Shown in pieces: positions 34,338 through 44,125 of a DNA stretch of 64,000 nt (the stretch's first letter is position 1; every line of letters begins with the position of its first letter). The position numbers and the translations under genes were made by a program. The stretch comes from Corynebacterium lujinxingii (GTDB lineage: Bacteria; Actinomycetota; Actinomycetes; Mycobacteriales; Mycobacteriaceae): NCBI RefSeq assembly GCF_014490555.1, contig NZ_CP061032.1, positions 372,001-436,000 of the forward strand. The letters are read 5' to 3'. The notes under the pieces were generated by a model. It searched no databases and was not told the origin of the DNA. It saw nothing but the letters and a program-made list of their open reading frames with translations.

Positions 34338-35942
34338 ATGGCAAAACTCATCGCATTTGATCAGGAAGCTCGCGAGGGCATCCAGCGCGGCGTGGACACG
34401 CTCGCCGACGCGGTGAAGGTCACCCTGGGCCCCCGCGGCCGCAACGTTGTGCTGTCGAAGTCCTGGGGTGGGCCGACCGTCACCAACGACGGCGTGACCA
34501 TCGCGCGAGACATCGACCTCGAGGATCCGTTTGAGAATCTCGGCGCGCAGCTGGTGAAGTCCGTCGCAGTCAAGACGAACGACATCGCCGGCGACGGCAC
34601 CACCACCGCGACGCTGCTCGCCCAGGCGCTCGTCGCCGAGGGCCTGCGCAACGTCGCAGCCGGCGCGAACCCGATCGAGCTGAACAAGGGCATCCTCGCC
34701 GCGGCCGAAAAGACCGTCGAGGAGCTGAAAAACCGCGCCACCGACGTGCAGTCCTCCACCGAGATCGCGAACGTGGCCACCGTGTCGTCTCGCGACCCGG
34801 AGGTCGGCGAGATGGTCGCCGGCGCCATGGACAAAGTGGGCAAGGACGGTGTGCTCACCGTCGAGGAGTCCCAGTCCATCGACTCCTACGTGGACCTGAC
34901 CGAGGGCATCTCCTTTGACAAGGGATTCCTCTCCCCGTACTTCATGACGGATCCGGACGCCGGCCAGGCCGTGCTCGAGGATGCCCGCGTGCTGCTCGTA
35001 CGCGGCAAGATCTCCTCGCTGCCGGACTTCCTGCCGCTTCTGGAGCAGGTCGCGTCCGAGTCGGTGCCGCTGTTTGTCGTCGCCGAAGACATCGAGGGCG
35101 AGGCGCTGCAGGCGCTCGTAGTCAACTCGATCCGCAAGGTGATCAAGGTTGTCGCCGTGAAGTCGCCGTACTTCGGCGAGCGCCGTAAGGCGTTCATGGA
35201 CGACCTCGCCGTGGTCACCAACGCGACCGTCATCGACCCGGAGGTCGGTGTCAACTTGAAGGACGCCACCCTGGAGCACCTCGGCTCCGCACGTCGCGTG
35301 ACGACGACGAAGGACGACACCGTCATCGTCGACGGCGCCGGCACCGCCGAGGCAGTGGAGGAGCGCCGCGAGCAGATCCGCCGCGAGATCGCCACCACCG
35401 ACTCCACCTGGGACAAGGAAAAGGCCGAGGAGCGTCTGGCGAAGCTCTCCGGCGGTGTTGCCGTGCTGCGCGTCGGCGCGGCTACCGAAACCGAGCAGAA
35501 CGAGCGCAAGCTGCGTGTCGAGGACGCCATCAACGCCGCCCGCGCGGCGGCGGAAGAAGGCATCATCGCAGGCGGCGGTTCAGCGCTCGTGCAGATTGCC
35601 AAGCAGCTCGAGGAGTTCGCCGAAGGCTTCGAGGGTGAGCAGAAGATCGGCGTGCTGGCCGTGTCCCGCGCGCTGTCCAAGCCCGCCTTCTGGATCGCCG
35701 ACAACGCCGGCCTCGACGGCGCGGTTGTCGTCTCCAAGGTTGCCGAGATGAGCAACGGTGAGGGCTTCAACGCCGCCACGCTCGAGTACGGCAACCTCAT
35801 CGAGCAGGGCATCATCGACCCGGTGAAGGTGACCCACAACGCTGTGGTCAACGCGGCGTCGGTGGCCCGCATGGTGCTGACCACGGAGGCGTCCGTGGTG
35901 ACCAAGCCGGAAGAAGAGGAAGAGGACGGCCACGCCCACTAG
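34338..35942 (+). CDS. groEL: Chaperonin GroEL (GroEL1-type, His-containing tail)
   Basis: 534 residues. Barrel chaperonin with ATP site motifs VTLGPRGRNVVL and AGDGTTTATLLA. The C-terminus ends EEEEEDGHAH, not in the Gly-Gly-Met repeat of housekeeping GroEL. Actinobacteria usually keep two GroELs: the one beside groES (GroEL1) has a His-rich tail, the GGM-tail copy lies elsewhere. This is the groES-linked copy with only two His, a weak form of that tail. Terminator follows. Confidence 0.97.
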   Translation: MAKLIAFDQEAREGIQRGVDTLADAVKVTLGPRGRNVVLSKSWGGPTVTNDGVTIARDIDLEDPFENLGAQLVKSVAVKTNDIAGDGTTTATLLAQALVAEGLRNVAAGANPIELNKGILAAAEKTVEELKNRATDVQSSTEIANVATVSSRDPEVGEMVAGAMDKVGKDGVLTVEESQSIDSYVDLTEGISFDKGFLSPYFMTDPDAGQAVLEDARVLLVRGKISSLPDFLPLLEQVASESVPLFVVAEDIEGEALQALVVNSIRKVIKVVAVKSPYFGERRKAFMDDLAVVTNATVIDPEVGVNLKDATLEHLGSARRVTTTKDDTVIVDGAGTAEAVEERREQIRREIATTDSTWDKEKAEERLAKLSGGVAVLRVGAATETEQNERKLRVEDAINAARAAAEEGIIAGGGSALVQIAKQLEEFAEGFEGEQKIGVLAVSRALSKPAFWIADNAGLDGAVVVSKVAEMSNGEGFNAATLEYGNLIEQGIIDPVKVTHNAVVNAASVARMVLTTEASVVTKPEEEEEDGHAH

Positions 35943-35955
35943 GCGTCGTCATCAC

Positions 35956-35990
35956 GCAAAAATGCCCCGCAACGACGGGGCATTTTTTGC
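35956..35990. terminator. Bidirectional terminator between groEL and whcB
   Basis: GCAAAAAATGCCCCG-TCGTTG/CAACGA-CGGGGCATTTTTTGC: on the plus strand the stem AAAATGCCCCG/CGGGGCATTTT is followed by TTTT, and the complementary A run serves the minus strand. Its right end abuts the whcB stop. Confidence 0.93.
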
Positions 35991-36301
35991 TACTTAGCGG
36001 AAGCCGCGGCGACCTTCATACCGCCGGCCGCGCCGCGCAGCACGGCGGAGCGTTCGGACTCGCTCATGCCGCCCCAGATGCCGTACGGCTCGGCGACGCG
36101 CAGGGCGTGCTCGCGGCACTGGGAGAGCACCGGGCACTCGAAGCAGATGGCCTTGGCTCGGTTCTCGCGCTGGGTGCGGGCGCGGCCACGCTCCCCGTCC
36201 GGGTGGTAGAAGATCTCGGACGCCTCCCCCCGGCACGCGCTGTGCAGCTGCCAGTCCCAAAAGTCGGCGTTCGGCCCGGGGAGTTGATGCGGCAAAGACA
36301 T
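35990..36301 (-). CDS. whcB: WhiB-family iron-sulfur transcription factor (WhcB/WhiB3-like)
   Basis: 103 residues. WhiB proteins bind a redox-sensitive [4Fe-4S] cluster and the sigma-A C-terminal domain. Cluster ligands are Cys23, Cys53, Cys56 and Cys62 (CFECPVLSQC), followed by the GIWGGMSESER turn and a basic C-terminus. AAGGAG precedes the start on the minus strand. The groEL-whcB-sigD synteny identifies it as the orthologue of C. glutamicum WhcB and mycobacterial WhiB3. Confidence 0.93.
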   Translation of the reverse strand: MSLPHQLPGPNADFWDWQLHSACRGEASEIFYHPDGERGRARTQRENRAKAICFECPVLSQCREHALRVAEPYGIWGGMSESERSAVLRGAAGGMKVAAASAK

Positions 36302-36528
36302 TGAGGAGAGCTCCTTGTGGGTGATCTCGGACGTGTAACCGACAAGCAGTGTGGACGCGTTGGGTTAACGCCGGGTTGCCCGTGAGTTACCGCATCGTTT
36401 ACAAACGTCAAAAGGCGTGAAAATATATCGCGCACGCTGCGTGTACCTCGATGGTTACGGGAGGGTGAATTCCTGGCAAAACATCGGTGTCGCGTTGGAA
36501 CCAGCCGGTGCGTTTATAGTGTTTGCTT
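36302..36528. promoter_or_regulatory. Divergent whcB/sigD control region
   Basis: 227 nt. Contains the short palindrome GCGTT-GGGTT-AACGC (36357-36371), an AT-rich stretch (GAAAATATATCG near 36420), and TATAGT at 36515-36520, the -10 for leaderless sigD. The factors that read these sites cannot be named from sequence. Confidence 0.5.
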
Positions 36529-37128
36529 GTGAATGCCAACCCCAGCGCAGAACCTGGCGACGGCGAGGACGAACTCGCCGCGCTCGTTCCGCATGCCGCG
36601 GCGGGGGACCAGCGGGCGCTTAAGCGCATCATCGCGGTCGTCCATCCGCGCGTGCTGCGGTACTGTCGCGCGCGCATCGGCGGCGGCCGGATGCCCACCG
36701 CGGAGGATGTCGCCCAGGAGATCTGCCTAGCGGTGGCCACCTCCATTGACCGCTACGTGGACACCGGCCGGCCGTTTATGGCGTTCGTCTACGGCATCGC
36801 GTTCAACAAGGTGGCGGACGCGCACCGCAGTATGGTGCGCGATAAGACGACACCGACGGACGAGGTGCCTGAGCACGAGGTTTCCGCGTTCACGCCGGAG
36901 GACGCGGCGCTGGTAACTGCGGGAAGTAACGAAGTGCGCCAACTTCTCGATTCATTAAATGACAAGGCCCGCGACATCATCATCCTGCGGGTATTCGTGG
37001 GCCTCTCGGCGGAAGAAACGGCAGAAGTGGTGGGCAGTACACCTGGTGCAGTGCGCGTGGCGCAGCACCGTGCGCTGGCCAAGTTACGGGAGAAGTTGGA
37101 AGGAGGTCATTCGGGCGATGAAGCGTGA
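36529..37128 (+). CDS. sigD: ECF RNA polymerase sigma factor SigD
   Basis: 199 residues from GTG 36529, 8 nt after TATAGT, so probably leaderless. Sigma region 2 covers about residues 25-95 (RALKRIIAVVHPRVLRYC, AEDVAQEICLAVATSID, FMAFVYGIAFNKVADAHRS). Region 4 is C-terminal (ARDIIILRVFVGLSAEETAEVV, GAVRVAQHRALAKLR). In C. glutamicum SigD controls mycolate-envelope genes; that role here is by orthology. Overlaps the anti-sigma gene by 11 nt. Confidence 0.94.
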   Translation: MNANPSAEPGDGEDELAALVPHAAAGDQRALKRIIAVVHPRVLRYCRARIGGGRMPTAEDVAQEICLAVATSIDRYVDTGRPFMAFVYGIAFNKVADAHRSMVRDKTTPTDEVPEHEVSAFTPEDAALVTAGSNEVRQLLDSLNDKARDIIILRVFVGLSAEETAEVVGSTPGAVRVAQHRALAKLREKLEGGHSGDEA

Positions 37129-38005
37129 ATTCGGCGAAGCGTTTCCGGATGATTACGCGCGCGATGACGCACTTATCGACGAGTTGGCGCGCGGGGTGGA
37201 CCCCAGCGGCGGCACCGACCCGCTCGCGGCGGCGCTGCTCGCGCTGAAAGACGACGTCGACCGTCCGATGCCGGCGCCGCCTGCGGTTGTGCAGGAACCG
37301 GCGACGGTGGCCTCCCTTGACCAGGCCCGCGCGCGCCGTCGCCCCACCTCCAACCCATGGGTTGCCGGTCTGGTCGGCGCGGCTGCCGCGTCGACGGTCA
37401 TCTTGGGCACCGGTGCCGCGGTGCTCAGCGCGGAAAACTCGTCGAACGAGACGACGATGGTGGAACTTGCGACCACGCTCGACGAGTTGGAAGCGGCCAA
37501 CGAAAGCGGCGATGAGGCCGCGGCTCGCGAACTGCTCGAGCAGGCGCGTGGTCTGCTGGCAAACATCAAGATCCGCGAGTCGCGCCACGGTGGCGCCCAC
37601 GCCACCCCGGCGCCGCGCACGGTGACCGCGACGACCACCGTGAGCGAGGTGCCCGAGGTGACAACGCGGCCGCACGAGCAGCCGAGCAGCCCAGCCCCGG
37701 CCAACCCGGCGCCGGGCACCGTAGCGTCGCAGCAGCCTTCGGCACAGCAGCCTACGCCGCAACCGAGCGCTGCCCAATCCAGCCCGGTGCCGTCCAGTGC
37801 GGTCCAGTCGAGTTCGCGGCAGTCCAGCCCGGCACCGAGCGCGACATCTCCAGCGACCGCGCCGCAGCCAAGCGAGCAGCAGCCGGCGCCGGATCAGACG
37901 GCGGTGGAGTACGGCGGCAACCGTGTGCCGTCGGCTGCCGAGGGTGCGCCTCAGCAGGGGGCGGCTGGGGCCGACATGGGGTCGTCGGCAAGCGGAATGC
38001 TCTAG
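37118..38005 (+). CDS. rsdA: Anti-sigma-D factor RsdA
   Basis: 295 residues from ATG 37118, with AGGAGGT at 37101-37107, starting inside sigD. The N-terminal cytosolic sigma-binding helix region (DDALIDELARGVDPSGG) matches RsdA. One membrane segment follows at about 84-105 (GLVGAAAASTVILGTGAAVL). A helical EL/EA-rich segment comes next, then about 150 residues of Pro/Ser/Gln/Ala low complexity outside the membrane. The tail may span the wall and sense it. Regulation of SigD release by proteolysis is known for the mycobacterial orthologue. Confidence 0.9.
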   Translation: MKREFGEAFPDDYARDDALIDELARGVDPSGGTDPLAAALLALKDDVDRPMPAPPAVVQEPATVASLDQARARRRPTSNPWVAGLVGAAAASTVILGTGAAVLSAENSSNETTMVELATTLDELEAANESGDEAAARELLEQARGLLANIKIRESRHGGAHATPAPRTVTATTTVSEVPEVTTRPHEQPSSPAPANPAPGTVASQQPSAQQPTPQPSAAQSSPVPSSAVQSSSRQSSPAPSATSPATAPQPSEQQPAPDQTAVEYGGNRVPSAAEGAPQQGAAGADMGSSASGML

Positions 38006-38373
38006 CGGCCCTCGAGCCCGTCGAGGTAGCCCATCGCGTAATCCCACGGCACGTAGGCGTCGATGTTCGGCTCGGCGCTCGGCTCGTGGACCGGCGGTAA
38101 CTCGCCGTTGAGCGTTGCGATCATGTTCTGCTCCATGATCTCCCAGTCGTAATAGTGCAACTGGTCGCAATCCTCGCAGAGGAAGTGGATGCCCAAAATT
38201 CCGCGCGGCTTGAGCAAGCGCTTCGCGTCGCGGACATGGGAAAGGTCCTGGATGACGGCGACGCGCTCCTGGGCGGATAGGGGCTCCACAACCTCATCGT
38301 CGTCGATGAAGGAGGCTGGATCGTTGGGGTCGTCCGCGAACGGATCCAGCGGCATCATGTCGTCGAAATTCAC
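38002..38373 (-). CDS. DUF5319 family protein (Rv3412-like)
   Basis: 123 residues from GTG 38373; TAGGCT (38381-38386, minus strand) ends 7 nt upstream, suggesting a leaderless mRNA, although GAGGGG could also act as a ribosome binding site. Acidic N-terminus (DPFADDPNDPASFIDDDE) and a HFLCEDCDQLHYYDWEIM core with a CxxC pair that could bind metal. Same position as Rv3412 between rsdA and guaB2 in mycobacteria. Function unknown. Overlaps the rsdA stop by 4 nt, tail to tail. Confidence 0.85.
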   Translation of the reverse strand: MNFDDMMPLDPFADDPNDPASFIDDDEVVEPLSAQERVAVIQDLSHVRDAKRLLKPRGILGIHFLCEDCDQLHYYDWEIMEQNMIATLNGELPPVHEPSAEPNIDAYVPWDYAMGYLDGLEGR

Positions 38374-38496
38374 GCCCCTCAGCCTATTAAGCCCCCGCAG
38401 ACAAGGCCAATCCCGCCCCAATCCCCGCATAGACCGCGTTTTGCGCGACGTTATATCATTGCGGAAAACATCCGCGCGGGAGAGGAGAACTTGTCG

Positions 38497-40020
38497 ATGT
38501 CTGAGGCACGTGTATGGACTGGTGGAGACGATCCCGACAAGGTCGCGTTGCGGGGGCTGACGTTCGACGACGTTTTGCTGCTGCCGGCCGAGTCCCACAT
38601 TGTCCCGTCTGAGGTGAGCACGGAGTCGCAGTTCACCCGCAACATCCGTCTCGGCATGCCGATCATTTCGGCCGCGATGGACACCGTCACTGAGTCGCGC
38701 ATGGCTATCGCGATGGCGCGCCAGGGCGGAATCGGCGTGCTGCACCGCAACTTGAGCGCTCAGGACCAGGCCGAGCACGTGGACGTGGTGAAGCGCTCCG
38801 AGTCCGGCATGGTGACCAACCCGGTTACCGCAACCCCGGACATGACGCTTGACGACGTCGACGCGCTCTGCGCCCGCTTCCGCATCTCCGGTCTTCCGGT
38901 GGTCGACGACAATGAGCGTCTGGTTGGCATCATCACCAACCGCGACATGCGCTTCGAGCCGGACTTCGGCCGTAAGGTCGCCGAGGTCATGACCCCGATG
39001 CCGCTCGTCGTGGCGGAAGAGGGCGTGGACAAGCAGGAAGCACTTGCGCTGCTGTCGTCTAACAAGGTGGAGAAGCTGCCGATCGTCACCGCCGAGGGCA
39101 AGCTCGCGGGCCTGATTACCGTGAAGGACTTCGTGAAGAGCGAGCAGTACCCGAACGCGTCCAAGGACGCCGACGGCCGCCTGCTCGTCGCCGCAGGTGT
39201 GGGCACCGGCGAGGACGCGTTCGAGCGCGCCGGCTTGCTCGTCGAGGCGGGTGTTGACGCGCTCGTCGTCGACTCCGCGCACGCCCACAACAACCGCGTG
39301 CTCGAGATGGTCTCGCGCGTGAAGAAGGACTTCGGTGACCGTGTCGACGTCGTCGGCGGCAACCTGGCCACCCGCAGCGCCGCGAAGGCGATGATCGACG
39401 CCGGCGCCGACGCCATCAAGGTCGGCATCGGCCCAGGCTCCATCTGCACCACCCGCGTCGTCGCAGGTGTGGGCGCGCCGCAGATTACCTCCATCCTCGA
39501 AGCGTCCGTGCCAGCAAAGGCCGCGGGCGTGCCGATCATCGCCGACGGCGGTATGCAGTTCTCCGGCGACGTGGCCAAGGCCCTGGCCGCCGGCGCGTCG
39601 ACCGTCATGCTCGGCTCCATGCTCGCAGGCACCGCCGAGGCCCCGGGCGACATCGTCGTCGTGGGCGGCAAGCAGTACAAGCGCTACCGCGGCATGGGCT
39701 CGATGGGTGCCATGCAGGGCCGCGGCCTGACGGGGGAGAAGCGCTCCTTCTCCAAGGACCGCTACTTCCAGGCCGACGTGACTAGCGAGGACAAGCTGGT
39801 GCCGGAAGGTGTCGAGGGCCGCGTGCCGTTCCGTGGCGAGCTCGATTCCATCACCCACCAAATCGTCGGAGGCCTGCGCGCGGCCATGGGCTACACCGGC
39901 GCTTCCTCAATCGAGGAGCTGCAGACCAAGCAGTTCGTTCAAATCACCGCTGCCGGCCTGCGCGAGTCCCACCCGCACGACATCACGCAGACCGTCGAGG
40001 CACCGAACTACCGCCAGTAG
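38497..40020 (+). CDS. guaB: Inosine-5'-monophosphate dehydrogenase
   Basis: 507 residues from ATG 38497; AGAGGAGA (38481-38488) favours it over TTG 38491. Oxidises IMP to XMP with NAD, the committing step to GMP. TIM barrel interrupted by two CBS domains (about 100-225: NPVTATPDMTLDDVDALC and VMTPMPLVVAEEGVDKQE). The catalytic loop GPGSICTTRVVAGVG has the nucleophile Cys, and the flap RYFQADVTSEDKLVPEGVEGRVPFRG is intact. Followed 9 nt later by guaB3. Confidence 0.97.
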   Translation: MSEARVWTGGDDPDKVALRGLTFDDVLLLPAESHIVPSEVSTESQFTRNIRLGMPIISAAMDTVTESRMAIAMARQGGIGVLHRNLSAQDQAEHVDVVKRSESGMVTNPVTATPDMTLDDVDALCARFRISGLPVVDDNERLVGIITNRDMRFEPDFGRKVAEVMTPMPLVVAEEGVDKQEALALLSSNKVEKLPIVTAEGKLAGLITVKDFVKSEQYPNASKDADGRLLVAAGVGTGEDAFERAGLLVEAGVDALVVDSAHAHNNRVLEMVSRVKKDFGDRVDVVGGNLATRSAAKAMIDAGADAIKVGIGPGSICTTRVVAGVGAPQITSILEASVPAKAAGVPIIADGGMQFSGDVAKALAAGASTVMLGSMLAGTAEAPGDIVVVGGKQYKRYRGMGSMGAMQGRGLTGEKRSFSKDRYFQADVTSEDKLVPEGVEGRVPFRGELDSITHQIVGGLRAAMGYTGASSIEELQTKQFVQITAAGLRESHPHDITQTVEAPNYRQ

Positions 40021-40029
40021 AGGACCAGC

Positions 40030-41184
40030 ATGCGCGACTACGTGGAAATTGGCATCGGCCGCGAGGCCCGCAAGGCCTACGACCTAGGCGACCTTTCGAT
40101 CGTGCCCAAGCGGCGCACCCGTTCCTCGCAGGACGTGGACACCACTTGGAACATCGACGCCTACACCTTCGATATCCCGCTCGTGTCCCATCCGACCGAC
40201 GCTCTGGCCAGCCCCGAGTTCGTCATCGAGATGGGCAAACAGGGCGGCCTCGGCGTGATCGACGCCGAAGGGCTGTGGGGCCGGCACGCCGACTTCGAGG
40301 CCGCGGTGAAGAAGGTCGTGGACTCGTGCCAGGACCACTGGGGCATCGACTCGGAGGAGAAGTACCAGGAGTTCGTCGACTCTGGTGAGCGCTCCTTGCG
40401 CACCCTGCAGGAGCTACATGCCGCGGATCTGGATACCGATCTGCTTTCCGAGCGCATCGCGCAGGTGCGCGACTCCGGTGTGACCGTCGCTGTGCGGGTC
40501 AGCCCGCAGAACGCGCGCGAGTTGGCCCCGGTTGTCATTGCGGCTGGTGCGGAGATCCTGTTCATCCAGGGCTCCATCATCTCCGCCGAACACGTGCAGC
40601 AGGGTGGTGAGCCGCTGAACCTGAAGGAGTTCGTCGGCTCACTGGACGTGCCGGTGATCGCGGGCGGGGTGTACGACTACTCCACGGCAACCCACCTGAT
40701 GCGCTCCGGAGTGGCCGGCGTGATTGTGGGCTCTGGTTCCTCGAGCACCGTGGTGAATGTCCCGGCTGCGACGGCTATCGCAGATGTGGCGGCCGCCCGC
40801 CGCGACTACCTGGATGAGACTGGCGGACGCTACGTGCATGTTCTCGCGGATGTGCCCATCTGGGACGCTGACAGCATCGCTCTTGCTATCGCGTGCGGCG
40901 CGGATGCTGTCATGCTCGGCCGCAACTTGGCGCAGGCGTCTGAAGCAGCGGCGAACGGCGTGTACTGGGAGGCACAGGCCGCCCACCCCCGCTTCCCTCG
41001 CGGTGATGTGAGCAAGGATCCGGTTGTCAGCACCGACACCGCACTGGAGACGGTGTTGTTCGGCCCGTCGAGCGTTCCGTACGGTGGGCTCAACATTGTC
41101 GGAGGTCTGAAGAGAATGATGGCAAAGTGTGGGTATACTGACATCAAAGCTTTCCAGAAAGCCGACTTGGCAATCCGCGACTAA
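40030..41184 (+). CDS. guaB3: GuaB3-type IMPDH/GMPR family protein
   Basis: 384 residues, without CBS domains. GuaB3 proteins are an actinobacterial/cyanobacterial branch of the IMPDH/GMP reductase family; some have been shown to act as GMP reductases. The loop equivalent to GPGSICTTR reads GSGSSSTVVNVP, so the catalytic Cys is absent (Ser or Thr in its place). The TIM barrel is otherwise recognisable (PLVSHPTDALASPEFVIEMG, GADAVMLGRNLA). Next to guaB as in mycobacteria. Whether this copy is an enzyme is open. Confidence 0.92.
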   Translation: MRDYVEIGIGREARKAYDLGDLSIVPKRRTRSSQDVDTTWNIDAYTFDIPLVSHPTDALASPEFVIEMGKQGGLGVIDAEGLWGRHADFEAAVKKVVDSCQDHWGIDSEEKYQEFVDSGERSLRTLQELHAADLDTDLLSERIAQVRDSGVTVAVRVSPQNARELAPVVIAAGAEILFIQGSIISAEHVQQGGEPLNLKEFVGSLDVPVIAGGVYDYSTATHLMRSGVAGVIVGSGSSSTVVNVPAATAIADVAAARRDYLDETGGRYVHVLADVPIWDADSIALAIACGADAVMLGRNLAQASEAAANGVYWEAQAAHPRFPRGDVSKDPVVSTDTALETVLFGPSSVPYGGLNIVGGLKRMMAKCGYTDIKAFQKADLAIRD

Positions 41185-41205
41185 GAAACTGGATGAATTC
41201 GACCT

Positions 41206-42498
41206 ATGCCTAGCCGTGTAACCATTCTTCGCGACGCCCCCAAAGGGCCATCCCACGAAGTTGATGTCAACGACATCTTCTTTTCGGTGACCGATGCGAA
41301 GGGTGTGATGACTCATGTGAACAACGTGTTCATCGACTACGCGCAGTATTCGGCCGAAGAAATGATCGGGAAGCCCCACAATCTCATCCGTCACGATGAG
41401 ATGCCGGGAGCGACGTTCAAGTTGATGTGGGACACGATCGAGGACGGTCGCCCATTCGCCGGGTACGTGCGCAACAGGGCAAAGAGCGGCTCTGCTTACG
41501 ACGTGCTCGCCACTGTGACTCCGCTGCCGAACGGTGGCTACCTGTCTGTGCGTACCCGTCCGATGACGGACGCCTTCGCCGCGGCCGGTGAACTGTACCA
41601 AGAGGCTAACGCCGTTGAGCACGAGGCGAAGGCGAACGGCGTGGGCCGCCGCGAGCGCGCCGTCGCCGGCGCCGAGAAGTTGGCTGAGCTGCTGCCGGAC
41701 TACGATGCGTTCATCCGCGAAGTGCTGCCTAACGAGGTGCAGGCGCGCGAGGACGCCGGCTTCACGCTGCCGGAGGGCTCCGGCGATATTTACGACGCCG
41801 CCTCCGCCCTCTACCGCGAGCTGGACACCTTCATGACCACCCAGACGGAGATTAAGGAAGCCGCAGAGGAGCTCCGCAAGGCGAGTGAAACGCTCGTCGA
41901 GGAGAACGCGGTGACCAACAACGTCAAGGCCGAGATGGAAAACGTGGTCACCGAGGGCGCTTCCCGCACGCTGCTGCTCGCTCCGCTGCAGGTGTGGGCG
42001 ACGATGCGTGGCATTATCGACGAAAACGCGCAGTCGCTCGCCGAGGTCGCCGAGGAGCTCTTCGCCAAGACCGCGAACGCGCGTATGGCGATCGCTCTTG
42101 CGCGCCTCCACACCGCGCAGACCGCGCAATTCTCCACCGAGTCGGGTGCGCTGGAATCGATGCAGTTGCTTGTCGACGCCCTCGAGGAGGACGTGCGCCA
42201 CATGGACGACGCCGTGTTCCTGCACTCGTCGTTCCGTCGTCGTGTGGAGCTGAAGGTCAACTCGATTTCCGAGCTGACGAAGATTCCGCTGGAGATGATT
42301 CGCCGCTGGTCGCAGAACACCAACGAGTCTGCGATGGGTGAGGAAGTCACCCCGCTCGTCGAGCAGGTCAACAAGGCGATGGAGGCCGCGGACGCGTCGA
42401 TTGCGCAGCTGCAGCGCTCCGCCGAGAAGCTTGCGCAGGCCCCGTCGACCGACGAGGTGCGCGCAGCCCTCGACCGGCTCAGCGCCGCGGTGCGCTAG
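41206..42498 (+). CDS. Aer-like PAS-domain protein, cytosolic, helical C-terminus
   Basis: 430 residues. An N-terminal PAS domain (about 15-110: FFSVTDAKGVMTHVNNVFIDYAQY, then EEMIGKPHNLIRHDEMPG) closely resembles the FAD-binding PAS domain of aerotaxis receptor Aer. The remainder is long alpha helices with Glu/Ala-rich heptads, without membrane segment, HAMP or the methyl-accepting hairpin signature, and without kinase or cyclase domains. It sits between guaB3 and guaA, 21 nt after guaB3. Corynebacteria are not flagellated, so the output partner is unknown. A redox or FAD-sensing role is inference. Confidence 0.8.
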   Translation: MPSRVTILRDAPKGPSHEVDVNDIFFSVTDAKGVMTHVNNVFIDYAQYSAEEMIGKPHNLIRHDEMPGATFKLMWDTIEDGRPFAGYVRNRAKSGSAYDVLATVTPLPNGGYLSVRTRPMTDAFAAAGELYQEANAVEHEAKANGVGRRERAVAGAEKLAELLPDYDAFIREVLPNEVQAREDAGFTLPEGSGDIYDAASALYRELDTFMTTQTEIKEAAEELRKASETLVEENAVTNNVKAEMENVVTEGASRTLLLAPLQVWATMRGIIDENAQSLAEVAEELFAKTANARMAIALARLHTAQTAQFSTESGALESMQLLVDALEEDVRHMDDAVFLHSSFRRRVELKVNSISELTKIPLEMIRRWSQNTNESAMGEEVTPLVEQVNKAMEAADASIAQLQRSAEKLAQAPSTDEVRAALDRLSAAVR

Positions 42499-42559
42499 AG
42501 GCGCCCTAGCCTGATTGACCGAGCGGCGACGGTTTTTTAGCTGTCAGGGTTCGGTCAGC

Positions 42560-42565
42560 TACTAT
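42560..42565 (+). promoter_or_regulatory. -10 element for leaderless guaA
   Basis: TACTAT ends 8 nt before GTG 42574 with no ribosome binding site between. TTTTTTAGC at 42533-42541 lies upstream; no good -35 is seen. Confidence 0.5.
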
Positions 42566-42573
42566 TTGGCGCT

Positions 42574-44124
<1,551 letters not shown>

Positions 44125-44125
44125 G

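Noticed and set aside
38002..39861. 619-codon minus-strand frame across guaB
   Set aside because: Only the last 123 codons are the DUF5319 protein; the rest is antisense to guaB.
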